64,000 nt of DNA from Miscanthus floridulus (GCF_019320115.1 NC_089583.1:77873739-77937738); one strand, 5' to 3'. Shown: positions 21,543-33,983, numbered from the stretch's first letter. Notes: generated from the sequence alone by a model not told the origin. Numbers and translations are program-made.

Positions 21543-22312
21543 TGTTGGGGGTGGAACCTTGTGCCCGAAGGTTCACTAACAAAAACTCACCAATCGTTTT
21601 GCGTAACTCATGAGCGTAGGTCCTACAGCGAAGGCCCAAGCATGAGCGAGGGCTCGGCTAGAGATCCGATGCTAAAGGCCAAGCGAAACCTTCAGCAAAG
21701 GACATCAGGTTGAAGACCCGGTGGACCTTCGATGGGGGTTTCTAGAGGAGAGGCCTTCGCCTGGGTCCATCAGTCTCCATGGCACCTTCAGGAGAAGAGG
21801 ATGAGCTAAGCCTTCAATTACCAGAAGCTCACCCGGATGGTAGAAGACAGTAGGCAGTCGACCCCTAAGGGAACCCTCAAGGGACAGGATCCACCGAGAC
21901 CCTGACTACCAACGAGCACAACCCTAGCAGCAGGGGTGCACAGGCCGGACCAAACAGCTCAACGGGCTGAGGTTCCGGCTCGACAAGGGCCCATTTAGAA
22001 ATGTGGTTGCATATGTAAAAGACGCTTAGGCCCTAATGTGTTGTACTCTATGAGTAGGGGAATATACTAGAATATGCTCTGGCTAGCAAAGGGCAATCTT
22101 GTACATGTAGATTTATGTAACAGTACCCTATAAAAGGGGACTCAAACCCCAAGAAATAGGGAGATCGATGAGCACACTTACCAAGCATGTTTATTGCCTC
22201 GGTATTCGTGTTAGTGTCTGTCGAAGGCCTAAGCCTCAATCGGAAGGCCTTTGACGGCTTGGGTCGAGCTGCAGCGTGCTTGACCCACTGTTGGGATCCC
22301 ATATTCCCAACA
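21543..22312 (+). mobile_element. Probable solo LTR, 770 bp
   Basis: Bounded by TGTTGGG (21543) and CCCAACA (22312), a perfect 7-bp inverted end pair. A TATA box TATAAAA at 22129-22135 sits at the expected relative place for an LTR promoter. The flanking 5-mers (TGAAT and TATAT) agree at only three positions, so the target duplication is decayed or the ends recombined. No second LTR in the window. The longest open frame inside (minus strand) is not a known domain. Confidence 0.6.
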
Positions 22313-24336
22313 TATATGAAGAAGGTTACTAGTTGATCCATCCTCTCAAGTGTAATCTCAATGTCCTCTCTTGCTCAATCATCTCATGAATACCTCAAAA
22401 TTCCTCTCCAATGGAATTTTTGTGGTTTTTGTAAGAAATGTATGATTTTGGTGAAAGCCATCGCTCTCACATGGAAACAAGGAAAAGCAAGGCCCAAGTA
22501 TGATCTTGGTGGCTCAAGGGTCACCAAAATCTTAGAGATAAGTTGCCATGCCCAAGTTTATGAATCTTTCCTCTCCTTCTCATGGTCAATTTAATTCATA
22601 ATCATGACTTTCACCCCTTGATTAGAAGCTCAAGCTCTAGCTTGCACACCCCCAACATATCACCTAAACATCCCTAGAGGCCCTTGCACATGCATGTCAA
22701 ACATCATCCACTACCCTATACACACCACCCAAGAACACCAAGAACTTATGAACTAGGTTCCATCGACATTCCCACAAACTGTTCGCTCGGCCTCTAGACT
22801 ATCAGTGAGAACATTCGATACGCACAATAAGCCAACACTTAGCCTATGCGGTAGATGTTCCTGCTGTTAGGATCAAGGAGCCGACTAGAGGAAGGGGTGA
22901 ATAGTCATTTCTAAAACTTAATTGCGTTGGCTAACTAAAAAATATGGAATTAAACTAATCGATCTAGCCTTGACTACACCTCTCTATATATCTATGCTCA
23001 CAGGCACCTTACAACGATCCTAAGTAAGCAACTAAGTTGTCGAGCTAGAGAGAGCTCACCTAATCAAGTCTAGTTAGCGAGGTCATACAAACCTATGCAA
23101 CTAGTCAAGCACACCGGGAGCTCCTACACATACTAGTGAGTAAAGCGCACAAAGCCTAAGCACCACTAGCATTAAACTAGCACTACTCAACTAGCTAAGC
23201 TACACAAGCTAAACTAGAGAGCAATTACTACTTAGCTACTGCAAGCTATACAAGCTACCTAGCTACATAGGCTAAGATAGCAACTAGTCAACTACATAAG
23301 TTAACTAGCAGAGTTGCAACCACACAAGCACTATATATGAACAAGCACAAGCTTGTGTTAGGGAATTGCAAACCAATGGTGATTTTTATCCTGAGGTTTG
23401 GTGGTTTGCCAACCACTTAATCCCCATTGAGGCAAGCCCAAGGTTACCACCGATGCTCTCGTTAGTGGTGGCTCGCAAGCCCACACTCTCCCCAAGAGGA
23501 CTGCTCACATAGGAGCTCTAGCACTTGATCAAGGCCAGACCACTTGGTGCTCTTCACACCTCTATCTACTAGTGTTGCTCTTCGCGTCTCCCATGGGACG
23601 AGCATGATACCCCTCACAAGTCCTTCGGAGACACGCACAATCCTCACGCTGGCCTTCACAGTGGAGACCACAAGCCACAAAACCATCTAGGAGGTGGCAA
23701 CCTCCAAGAGTAACAAGCACCACCATCGGTTTGCAACTCAATCACCTAGTGCCACACCTTGCAATCTCTCAATGCAATGCACTAGCATTCACTCACTCAT
23801 AATCGAATGCACTCTGACAAGCATGAGTGAGTTAGAGTGCTCCCAAACACATTCAAGCATGGACACTAAGTCCCCAAGGTGCTCAACCATCTCCTATAGC
23901 TAGCCACCATCTCCCTTGGCCCAGCAGCACTGTGTGAATGGCGGCCCCACTGCCAGGGCCTCCAACGGTCCCTGACACCTTCCAGTGGCTACTATGCAAC
24001 CCTTAGCATATAGTCCAATGTGAACAGTAACCAATTCGATGCTCCCACTCTGATGCACTCTAGAGAGATCCAAAACACGACTTGGAACATCGGATTGATC
24101 CAATGATTAGCATCGGATTGAAGGCCAATCTGATGCCCATCACCGTAGCAAACCCTAACATGCCGATCCCACCGCCAAGTAGGGTCTGTGGCTACACTGC
24201 CCTTTGATCAAATGCCCACATGATCTACACCATCTGGGCATCCGATGGTTCAAACATTTGAATCGAGGCCTTCCCGTGCATGTGCTTCTGCTAGACTGAC
24301 CTGGCAGTCCCACCTCCGGGCTGACCAGCAGCCCAA
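22313..24336. other. LTR-retrotransposon-like non-coding sequence
   Basis: A TGTTAGGATCAAGGAGCC start at 22865 and an AACCCTAACA end at 24151-24160 form inverted TGTTAGG/CCTAACA ends about 1.3 kb apart. However, the flanking 5-mers (CCTGC and TGCCG) do not match, so I do not claim a solo LTR. Between them is non-coding sequence, including a CTAGCTA-rich stretch (23170-23330). The 24337 CACTA is inserted just beyond the 3' end. Confidence 0.4.
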
Positions 24337-24357
24337 CACTACTACAAAAAGCATTTC

Positions 24358-24590
24358 TAGGGGCGGCTGGTAACCCTTTGTAGGGGCGGTTTGCCTAGCC
24401 GCCCCTACGGAAGGGTCTCTACAAATCATGCATTTATAGGGGCGGTTCCCAGGTCGTATAGATTTGTAGGGGCGGCTTGTATTACTAGCTGCCCCTATAA
24501 ATCGATTTGTAGGGGCGACTGTAGTACCAGCCGCCCCTATAAATAGGTATTTGTAGGGGTGGTTCAATCTAGAACCGCCCCTATAGTACG
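24358..24590. repeat. CACTA subterminal inverted repeats (3' end)
   Basis: About eight alternating copies of TTTGTAGGGGCGG and its complement CCGCCCCTA(C/T)AAA. They are the presumed binding sites for the transposase accessory protein and can form hairpins. Confidence 0.85.
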
Positions 24591-25169
24591 TTTTCTCGCA
24601 AAAAAATCAAATTTACAATTCAAAATCACGTTGCCGAACGTTCCACGACCAACGTTCTGAACCGCGTTCACATTGCCGAACACCCCACGACCAACATTCT
24701 GAACCGTGTTTGCATTGCCAAACGCCCCGCGACCAGCGTTCTGAACCGCGTTCGCGTTGCCGAACGCCCCGCGACCAGCGTTCGCGTTGCCGAACGCCCC
24801 GCGACCATGACTACAAGCACAAGAGTATTCTATAAACTACAATTATAAGTCCAATTCACAAGAATATATACAATCCATCATTAAATATATAAATTCCACA
24901 CACATTGTTATCAACGTCCTAGAGCTAGCCTTTCAGTCTCACGAAGGTGTTGGTACTGAGGATTTGTACCTAACTCAGACTCTCGGTCATGGTAGGCGCC
25001 TCTGACGTGTACAATCTGGTCTAATATGAAGTTGCAAAGGTCGCCGACGAGCTCTAAGAGTTGGTCATCCTTGTATGGGTCTCTTTTCATTCCTTTCTCT
25101 TCTCTCCACTATAAGAGAACAAGTTTTAGTTTAGTATTTCATACCATTTATGAAGTTTTTATACTACGG
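24591..25169. other. CACTA 3' non-coding segment with GCGTTC repeats
   Basis: A short tandem array at 24630-24810 is built on GTTGCCGAACGCCCCGCGACC with a unit near 55 bp; the last copies are truncated. The rest is the presumed 3' region of the minus-strand gene. Confidence 0.5.
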
Positions 25170-26080
25170 GTGAAGAGGTTCAAACTTACCCTTAAGGGGT
25201 GTCTCCTATAGGCACTGGTGTTACTCATTATAGAACATATATAGTATCCATAATGTACACTCCCAGGCTTCTGCTTGGGGCACTGTGTGTTTTGCATATG
25301 AAAATATTAAGTAATGCTTTTGACAGCCATGTAATGGAGTACTGAAGAAGTAAGTTACACTTACCGCACATAGTGTTTTTATAGCCAGCTTTTCCTTCCT
25401 TACTAGATCATGCCTTCCATGATGATTAGTGACATAGAACCTAAATACCCTATTCGAATTATTTTAGCAAATACAACTTGTTAGTATCCAAAAGTGAACG
25501 CTACAAGTATGTATACAAACATATAAGCTAATGAGGATTATCGATATGTATACGTCTTGAGAATCGATATGAAGTCTTTGTATGTCACCGTGTCCTTATC
25601 TAATGAATCAAAGACCCATGCCATGCTCCTCCCAACATCGACGGCTATACAAATCCAGTGGTTGCTGCATGGATTTAATCATAGAACTAGATAAGCTCTT
25701 TTTCATCGAATAAAATATATCGAACAAAGCTTTAAGTATAGAGTTGAGCTTACTCGAAGTTGTATGGTAGCCATATAGTAGAGTGTTGTTGGAGATTTTT
25801 AAAAGCCAGGGCAATGTATGCTGTAACCTTAAGGGACTCTTCCCTTAGTTTCGTCGTACGGATGTGCTCTTTCTCCCGAAGAGTCTTTGCAGTAGCTAGC
25901 ACTTTGGCATCAATGTCCACCGTTTAGGGTAATTGAAATTTGTTTGGGCTATAGCTTGAGGGTCCACATACCTGGCTTTCACACTTGGCATTTGTTTGAC
26001 AATGTGCACTTGCATTCTACAAATCACGGCATGGGTTAGTTACAATAAAATTCAAAGATTACATTCATATCATATCGGGA
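25170..26080 (-). pseudogene. Ulp1-like (C48) cysteine protease portion of CACTA ORF2, catalytic Cys lost
   Basis: On the minus strand, HWICIAVDVGRSMAWVFDSLD (His codon 25658-25660) is the His-Trp and Asp part of the Ulp1 active site seen in grass CACTA ORF2 proteins. Further on, CPKQKPGSVHYGYYICSIM corresponds to the Gln...Cys segment, but the codon where the family has the nucleophilic Cys (usually LCGYYVC) is TAT, Tyr, at 25250-25252. The segments are separated by introns and stops. Ulp1-type proteases cleave SUMO-like conjugates; their role in CACTA elements is not known. This copy could not be catalytic. Confidence 0.65.
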
Positions 26081-26090
26081 GGACAAGGAC

Positions 26091-28620
26091 TTATAGGCAC
26101 CACATGTGAATTAGATTCATCTCCATTTCTCCTAGGTGAAAGCATGTTTGCATGTCATTGAAGTCAAAGACAATTTTCTCGGCTGGGCTTCCAAATGTGT
26201 CGGTGGGAAAGCATGCTTGTATGATATTTATGCTCGTTGGGAGAGCACGCAAGTACCAATCATAGAACCTTCTCATTCCAAGTGGTAGGCGCTGGATGTC
26301 CCGGTTTGGTAGGAAGGGCTTGCCTCTTTCATATGTTTTCGGGCAATCCTTTGACCATTTGATGGCATCAACATTTGGATACTGCTTTGCAATTTGGTGG
26401 AGTTTGCTAGTGATGGCCTCCTCAGAACCCTGTGATGGGACTTTTTTAACTTGGTTCTCAGGCTTAAACTAGTCATGGGAATACCACTTGGACACCGACG
26501 AGACGTCTTTGATCGGAACATAAACTAGCCTTATGGTGATTGGATGCTTCTTTCGAAGTTCCCATACGGGCACGTCCTCATCTTCTTGTGCTGTAGCTTC
26601 TTCAGGAGTCATTCGTTGTTCATGTATCGGCTGTGCTTGTTGAGAAGACTGTGGTATCTCATGATGCACTTGCTCGGTATGAGCTGGAGAAGGTTGTGGT
26701 ATCTCATCAGGCACATGCTCGCTAGGAGGCAGGGAAGAATGTGGCATCTCAGGAATGTGGGGGTCACGAGATGGTAAAAATATCTCCCCAACCTCAACAA
26801 CTCGCTCCAAATTTGGGAGAGGGGGAGGCAGCAAAGAAGCAGTCAATATAATGTCCTGTTTGTGCCAGAGGATGAACTGCCCCATAACGTCTCTGAGTAA
26901 CACCAGCCCCTTGGGAGTTGCATAGTCTATCCTCCACTACATGAACTCAGGCTTCACTGTATGCACCTCGACCCTAGTGTAGTCTGGAGGTATCTTATTA
27001 TTGTGGTGTAAGCCACCAGGAGGATGTACCACACCCGTTGCCACCTCCATCACAGTGTTCTGCCGGCCGCTGAGAAACACCAAGGTGCAACTAGTTGGTT
27101 CCCATATGCGATCGACTAGGGTTGTGGCTACAGTGGAACCTTGGCTGCTAGGAACTTTTGGAGAGCCGCCAACTAATGCAGTTCTCCCGGTGGCGTCTCT
27201 AATATCCATAGCTCTATAGACAGTCCTTGCTCCACCAGTGCCTTCACAACTAGAGCCTTCACTTGGAGCTCAAGACTAGTCTCCCGGTCTCGGCCATGTT
27301 TCTTGTACATGTGCCTATCCTCTTTGAATTCTTGCTTCCAGGTCATCCTTTTCCCTAGCCCCCTGGTGCGGCCTGTGTGCTCCTTGTTTCCCAAGCCAAG
27401 GCTAAGCTCGTCCCTCTCTCTGGAAGGATTGAATAAGCCCTTCTCCTTGTCTTCAGCATATTTTTAGTATCCTTGATACCGCCTCTTGGGTCTCTAGCTT
27501 ATCAAACTTAAGATTACTACCGGATGATTCTGTACTCCTCACATATATCCAGTTCCTTGAGCGTACCTTCAAATTCATCACATCAATATTCCCTGCAGCT
27601 ATGGCCTATTCGTCCATCTTCCTAAACTGCTCTTCCTTGGCATAGTAGCCACCCTGGCCTAGATGATGGTGGTGTTTGTTCCTCTTCGCCAGCTTGATGT
27701 TATGGGCACTGAGCTCCAATGCCTCCGGTAAAGTCTTCTGAGCCACGAGCTCCTTCCATTGACTAGGAGTTATTTTGCTGAACTCGTTGAAGGGAGTTAA
27801 CCCCTTTTGGATATACTTCGTGTTGAGCTCCGACCTCCAACGTCGGAATGACTCTCCCATCATCCTGATAGCATTTTTTTACCAATTCGTGCTTACCCTC
27901 CGGAAATCTAAAATTGACCTTCAGCTAGCCTATCCCATAGTGCATTCTTTGTGTTCTCTGGTACCTCTTTATAGTTAGGGATTGATGGGATCAATTTATC
28001 TCTTACTAGGGCCCCGATCGCATTATGGAATTTTCCTCTTAATTCCTTCGGCTCAAGGATCTCCCCTGTTGGCCCGACCTTCGTTATCACATAGCATGCC
28101 TTATCTGGATATAGATTTCCTTTTCTATCCCCTTGTTTCCTCTTAGGCTTGGTAGTCGTGGTTGTGTCTTGAGTTTGTGGAGCAGAGGCATCATGATCCG
28201 TCTCTGTGGCTATTGCCTCTGCTCTCCTTTCCTCTACTCCGTCTTGTCTAGCGAGATGGCGTGGACGTCAACGTCAGTCTTTTTTGAGTTTTAGGAGGGA
28301 CCTGTATATACGATAGGTCAAAGTGTTAGTAGAGCTAACACAGCCAAAGCTTTAGCAAAATTTATAAGCTAAGGTTTTTTCCCTACCTCCTCGTTCGGGT
28401 CAAAATCCTTGTCCAAATCTTCCTCCATTGGCCTCCTTCTGGCTTCACATGGGAAAGGATCCTCGGGACTTTTATATCCCTCTTCTTAGTCATCATCATC
28501 ATCCTCTTCTTCTTCGCCTTCAGTAGCCTCTCCTGCTCTTCCTTCTGCTCCCCATTCCTCCTCATCACACTGCTCCTGAGTAAGCATCACTTCTAGATCC
28601 TTTTCTAACTCGTTATTGAA
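26091..28620 (-). pseudogene. CACTA ORF2 (Transposase_24-like) remnant
   Basis: Minus-strand segments in several frames, in order: an acidic Glu/Asp-rich stretch (28570-28400), KACYVITKVGPTGEILEP and FHNAIGALVRDKL (28090-27970), a coiled, basic segment (27860-27606), a Lys/Glu-rich coiled coil (27390-27180), a Pro/His/Glu-rich linker (26890-26560), and DWYLRALPTSINI with a DFNDMQTCFHL segment (26276-26091) that leads into the protease part. This order matches the second gene of grass CACTA elements, related to the Ptta/En-Spm Transposase_24 family. Broken by frameshifts at every junction. Confidence 0.65.
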
Positions 28621-28833
28621 CTGTTCCTAAGTTAGCTGGTCCTCTAGTGCTTGCTCCTCATTGGTTGGGTGCTCATCATGCTTGGGGCATCGGGCTACAC
28701 TGTCTGGTGTCCGCGACATTATTTCGCGCTTTGTTCTAATAGATGCAAGAAAGTGTGCTTTAGGTACGCGAGAAGGTATAACAAATCAAAAAGGGCTATA
28801 AACCAAAGTAGTCCTATAAAACAACAATATATC

Positions 28834-29212
28834 AAAAAAAGAGTAGTAGCAGTGGTAGAGGCCTTAGAAACATGTCAATCATCATATGATCTTGAACTTG
28901 GAGCATCAAGGCATCATAACAGAGAAGAGAGGAGAAGTAATGTAGGGGCGGCTGCTAATGATGCCAAGTTCCTCACAAGTTCTTGATCATCAGCTCATAT
29001 TCCATATAATGTATGGACTTGGACAATTTCATCATCGGCAAAACAAAGGAGAGGAGAGGAGAGGGGAGATTTGGCAAAAAAAACCAACAGCTGCTTAGCA
29101 AACAAAGTGCAGCAGCTGATGGCAAAAGATAGGACAACAAGTCCTGGGCGAGTCCTGGGAGATTTGGCAAAAAAAGCAACAACAGCCAACAGTTAATAGC
29201 TAGAAGTAGCCA
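28834..29212. repeat. Segmental duplication, copy 1
   Basis: About 375 bp, from GAGTAGTAGCAGTGGTAGAGG to AGCTAGAAGTAGC, repeated almost identically at 29812-30186. Includes GATTTGGCAAAAAAA words repeated within the unit. Confidence 0.9.
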
Positions 29213-30735
29213 CTTAGGAGTAGTAAGTAGAAAGTAGTTGAGTAGAGTAAGTGTAGCAGTAGAGTGGTAGCAGTAGAGTAAGAGCAGCAACCACTTAGGA
29301 GTAGTAGTAGGAGCATCACTGAAAGAAGAGCAACAGTAGGAGTAGCAAGTACAAGGAGGAGTAGTAGGAGTAGTAAGAGGAGGAGTAGTAGGAGTAGTAG
29401 AGGAGTAGTAGGAGGAGTAGTAGGAGGAGGAGTGGTAGGAGTAGTAGTAGTAGTAATAGTAGTAGCAACAACAACCACTACACACCAGCAGTATATAAGC
29501 AAAAAAAAATAGAGAAGGAGTAGTAGTAGGAGCAGGAGGAGTACTAGTAGGAGTAGTGGTAGGAGTAGGAGTAGTAGTAGTAGCAACAGCTACTACACAC
29601 CAGCAATATATAAGCAAAAAACAGAGAAGGAGTGGTAGTAGTAGAGTAAGAGCAGCAACCACTTAGGAGTAGCAAGTAGTAGTAGTAAGTAGAAAGTAGT
29701 AGAGTAGAGTAAGTGTAGCAGTAGAGTGGTAGTAGTAGAGTAAGAGCAGCAGCCACTTAGCAGTAGAGTGGTAGTAGTAGGTGCTATAATGATAGATTAT
29801 ATATAAAAAAAGAGAGTAGTAGCAGTGGTAGAGGCCTCAGAAACATGTCAATCATCATCTGATCTTGAACTTGGAGCATCAATGCATCATAACAGAGAAG
29901 AGAGAAGAAGGTAATGTAGGGGCGGCTGCTAATGATGCCAAGTTCCTCACAAGTTCTTGATCATCAGCTCATATCCCATATAATGTATGGACTTGGATAA
30001 TTTCATCATCGGCAAAACAAAGGAGAGGAGAGGAGAGGGGAGATTTGGCAAAAAAAACCAACAACTGCTTAGCAAACATAGTGCAGCAGCTGATGGCAAA
30101 AGATAGGACAACAAGTCCTGGGCGAGTCCTGGGAGATTTAGGCAAAAAAAGCAACAGCAGCCAACAGTTAGTAGCTAGAAGTAGCAAGTAGTAGTAGTAA
30201 GTAGAAAGTAGTTGAGTAGAGTAAGTGTAGCAGTAGAGTGGTAGTAGTAGAGTAAGAGCAGCAGCCACTTAGGAGTAGCGAGTAGTAAGAGTAGTAGGAG
30301 TAGTAAGAGGAGGAGTAGTAGTAGTAGGAGGAGTAGTAGTAGTGGTAAGAGGAGGAGTAGTAGTAGTAGTAGTAGCAGCAGCAGCAGCCACTACACACCA
30401 ACAGTATATAAGCAAAATAAAAACAGAGGAGGAGTGGTAGTAGTAGAGTAAGAGCAGCAGCCACTTAGGAGTAGCAAGTAGTAGTAGTAAGTAGAAAGTA
30501 GTAGAGTAGAGTAAGTGTAGCAGTAGAGTGGTAGTAGTAGAGTACGAGCAGCAGCCACTTAGGAGTAGCAAGTAGTAGTAGTAAGTAGAAAGTAGTAGAG
30601 TAGAGTAAGTGTAGCAGTAGAGTGGTAGTAGAGTAAGAGCAGCAGCCACTTAGGAGTAGCGAGTAGTAAGAGGAGTAGTAGGAGTAGTAAGAGGAGTAGT
30701 AGTAAGAGGAGGAGTAGTAGTAGTAGTAAGAGGAG

Positions 30736-30769
<34 letters not shown>

Positions 30770-30790
30770 GGTAGGAGTAGTAGTAGTCCA
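29213..30790. repeat. AGT/GTA-rich satellite array
   Basis: Degenerate trinucleotide (AGT) arrays organised into longer units of roughly 110-120 bp that contain AGCAGC(A/C)ACCACTTAGGAG-type and AAGTAGTAGAGTAGAGTAAG words, repeated near 29640, 30200, 30440 and 30550. The Leu/Ser/Tyr/Thr-rich minus-strand frames are translations of this satellite, not proteins. Confidence 0.85.
29812..30186. repeat. Segmental duplication, copy 2
   Basis: Partner of 28834-29212, offset by about 975 bp. The whole block (unique part plus satellite) appears to have been tandemly duplicated. Copies differ by scattered substitutions and one-base length changes. Confidence 0.9.
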
Positions 30791-32403
30791 TGTCTTAGTT
30801 CCTTGTTTTATGTTACTTGGGCACAGTCAAGAAAGGAATATGAACAGCAGGTGGCCAATGAAGAAGCGAAACAGCTCTAGCTACAGACCTGACAGTGAAT
30901 TTAAGTTGCTACACGGTTGCAGCGGCTGCAAGCTACACTAAACTAAAACCAGGCTGCAGGTAACTTGCATATAACAAAAATAGAAATAAAAAATTGCACC
31001 AAAGGTTGCTAGTGCTAGGTGGCCACCACTACTAATGAGTGACACCATTTTGCATATATCAAAAGTAGTACTAGGTGGTTTGTAGCACCATTTTGTGAAC
31101 CAACAGAGGAAATGCACATGTCTTATATAAAGATGTCTATAATGGTAATAGGGTTATGAACATTATGATAAAATATCAAACTAGATGCGAACCAACAGAG
31201 GAAATGCACAGTTTTAAATTTGAGTAAGCAGAAGCCCACAGTTAATCGTTTATGTTATGATACATAAACAACATGCAATTTAATTAAGCTCTATTTCATT
31301 GGAAAATATGGACAACATAAACCTTAACTACTACTTCATATGTATATCATTATGCTGGATAGAAAAAAGAATAACACTAATTAATATTAGTAGTACTTTT
31401 GAGCTCTGAACTTCTGATCAAATGCTGCGGGCTTGATTTACTGTCAAATGACAGTTCACGCCAAAGCCTCTCAGTCCAGTTTCCTTTTCTCTTCATTTTT
31501 CACAGCAAGAACCCATCTTAATATCTCCTTTTTAGCTTAATCAAACTTGTATCCCAGTTATAGAACTTCAACTTATATATTGGCCATTTGAACTGTAACT
31601 CAAAGGATCTTAAAATTTGATGCTCTAACCTTAACCAAAAATTCTTGGAACTAACAACACTTCCACCTGACACCTTCCTGTTACCTTTTCCAAATCCAGA
31701 AATTAGGTTTTTGAGCTATAGATCAAGGCATTAAAAGATACAGAACTTGAGCTGTCGGCCAAGACACTGTAGTGCATCAGTGCTTTGTATCTTGTCAGTT
31801 AAATAACAGGGACCTTCTTTTCCTTTTACTTCTCCGACCCTTAATATAAAATGCAAATTTACTCTCCTATAACCAAAATCTAGTCCTCTCTATTGTTTCA
31901 TGATCCTAGTTGACTCTTCTCCACAACTCAGTAAGATTTCATATATTAAACCCTCCAAAAATCAAAACCAAACTTCATTTTTATCACTGTTTTCAAGTTA
32001 AAACTGGAAAACAGCAATATTGACAAGGTTTGAGCATCATCGCAAATATTCAAACCAGTTAAAGTAGACAAGCTTGGTTCCAGATAAATGGCATGACAAC
32101 ATTATGCAACAATCAACTCACTTTAGCAACTCTCTAGATAAACTTGAAGTAGACAAGATTGGTTCCAGAAAAGGCACAGCGGATCAGCCGCATACCCAAG
32201 TTGTTGGAGACAGGGAGACAAGAATCCCCCATCTCAAGAAATAGAGAAATCAGGTTTCTAATTGCAGAATTAACCGATCAATCAATTAAGATGCCCAATT
32301 AAAGAAGAACATTAGGGCATCCAGTAAGAAGATGTAGGTCTAAGCCCCAGACGAGATGGCACGGTGCAAGGTCTATATATATCCATAGATAGATAGGTAC
32401 CTA
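30791..32403. other. CACTA intron-like non-coding region
   Basis: AT-rich, no open frame of note, no recognisable repeat. By position it would be the large first intron between the GC-rich exon (32404-32760) and the ORF2 gene on the minus strand. Confidence 0.4.
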
Positions 32404-32760
32404 GAGCTTGAGAAGTGGAAGAGTGTTTGGCGGTGGCGGAGAACACGCTGAGGAGGCCGGGGGCCGGGGGGGGGGGGGGGCGGGGGCGCAGGGGACCCTG
32501 GTGCGGTGGGGGGAGGGACGCAAGGAGGAGGAGGAGGGGAGCCGGGGGAGGGGGCCTATGTCTTCGGCGTGGGAGGGGCGGGATCGGGGGGGGCAGGGGG
32601 CAGGAGAGGCGTGTCGACGGGGGCGGGCGCAGGGGGCGGGGGTGCGGGACGCCGAGAGATGGGGGATGGTGTGGGAGGACGCCGGGAGGGGAACACGGCG
32701 CAGAAACCCTAGCGCGCGGGCACCTGACGTCGTCGGAGGAGAAGACAGACGACAAGACTA
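32404..32760 (-). other. GC-rich first-exon-like block of the reverse CACTA
   Basis: Pro/Arg-rich frames on the minus strand and Gly/Arg-rich ones on the plus strand, with a 15-base G run at 32466-32480. It sits just inside the subterminal repeats, where grass CACTA elements often have a CpG-rich 5' exon. No domain seen. Confidence 0.4.
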
Positions 32761-32799
32761 GATGAATACCGTTGCGCCCTCCTTTTTATACTCGGGACT

Positions 32800-32925
32800 A
32801 TTTGTAGGGGCAGTTCCTGATCCAGCCGCCCCTACAAATGCATTTATAAGGGCGGTTCCTGATCCAGCCGCCCCTACAAATGCATTTGTAGGGGCGGTTC
32901 ATGATCCAACCGCCCCTACAAATAT
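32800..32925. repeat. CACTA subterminal inverted repeats (5' end)
   Basis: Three hairpin-forming pairs of TGTAGGGGC(A/G)GTTC and its complement separated by (A/C)TGATCCA, same family as 24358-24590. No CACTA terminus follows. Confidence 0.85.
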
Positions 32926-33183
32926 TTTCTATTTTTTGAAATTGTAATTTCTATATTTTTTATATCATAAAAACACAAAGTAATATAAAAAAATTGTGTA
33001 TATACACAAATATAATATTTTGTATTATTCTATATATGAAGAAATATATATTATAAACAATTTTAGTCAAAACAATATAGAAAACAAAAAAACAAAAATT
33101 AAAAATTTGAATTTTAAAACTTCGACTATAATATTATGACATTAAATAAAATAAAATGAAAATGTTATAAACATAAAGGTTTG

Positions 33184-33356
33184 CAAAATGAGCCCCTCGA
33201 TGCTAGTTTTTAGATTAGTAGGATGCCAACCCCTCACACCTTTTCGGGCAAGAGGCGAAGGATTGTGAAATGAGCCCCTCGGCGCTAGCTTTTAGATTAG
33301 TTTGGCGCCAACCCCTCACATCTTTTCGGGCGAGGGGCTGAAGGATTGTGAAATGA
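33184..33356 (+). repeat. 83-bp tandem repeat array, left part
   Basis: About two copies of an 83-bp unit containing ATGAGCCCCTCG, GCTAG(C/T)TTTTAGATTAG, GCCAACCCCTCACA and GGGCGAGGGGC words. The array is interrupted at 33356 by the 14.5-kb CACTA and resumes at 47900. Confidence 0.9.
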
Positions 33357-33381
33357 CACTACGCTAGATTTGGACATCACT

Positions 33382-33612
33382 ACCGGATTTGTGAGAACCG
33401 GCAGTGATGTACCTTCACTGCCGGTTATGAGCTTGAAAATGAGACAATGATTGGGGCTGGGCTAAAACCGGCAGTGAAGCACCACATCACTGCCGGTTTG
33501 TGGCTTGAACCGGCAATGTTTTTGCGGCCACTTATCACTGCCGGTTGAAGCCACAAACCGACAGTGATTTGGCTCTATCACTGTCGGTTCTAGCCAAGAA
33601 CCGACGGTGATA
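33382..33612. repeat. CACTA subterminal repeats, left
   Basis: Alternating (A/G)CCGGCAGTGA and TCACTGCCGG(T/A) words, about nine copies, able to form hairpins. Confidence 0.85.
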
Positions 33613-33983
33613 AGCCTACAGCACAAAAAGGCTACAGCCATCCTCTTCTTCCTCCTCTCTTCCATCCCGAGAACAGAGGCGCACGTTTGGGCCCTTCCCT
33701 CCATTGTTGCGGCTGCTCTTCACCATGAAGCTAGCGCTTGAATTTTGAAGAATGGCTTGATCTTTTTGCTTTAAGAATAGTTGTTCTTCAATATTGTGCA
33801 ATAATTATTTTTTACTACTATTTTCAATTTATAGGGCCGGGGCTACCAATTTCAATTTTCCAATAATTAGTGTACAATAATGTTTTCCAAAAATGGTACT
33901 TTCGAGCTACAATTGTTGTTCATGAAGCTCGATTTCTTATTAATTCTTTATAATTACTGTCTTAGTATTTTTTTTGTGTAGAG

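Larger units (their letters stand above)
24337..32930 (-). mobile_element. Reverse-oriented CACTA element, deletion derivative, one end truncated
   Basis: The terminus CACTACTACAAAAAG at 24337 is followed by inverted GTAGGGGCGGCT / AGCCGCCCCTAC repeats (24358-24590). The same repeats occur at 32800-32925, followed not by a CACTA terminus but by unrelated AT-rich sequence, so that end is lost. Read on the minus strand the order is: subterminal repeats, a GC-rich first-exon-like block (32404-32760), satellite and duplicated sequence (28834-30790), an ORF2-type gene (28620-26091) and its Ulp1-like protease part (26080-25170). No TNP2 gene is present. It shares its subterminal words with the element at 9863-11950. 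Confidence 0.75.

Noticed and set aside
22865..24160. A 1.3-kb solo LTR (TGTTAGG...CCTAACA)
   Set aside because: The 5-bp flanks do not match, and the inverted ends are short enough to occur by chance; kept only as LTR-like sequence.
28973..30791. Long minus-strand Leu/Ser/Tyr/Thr-rich frames that look like multi-pass membrane proteins
   Set aside because: They are direct translations of AGT/GTA trinucleotide satellite; frame and composition shift with the repeat register.
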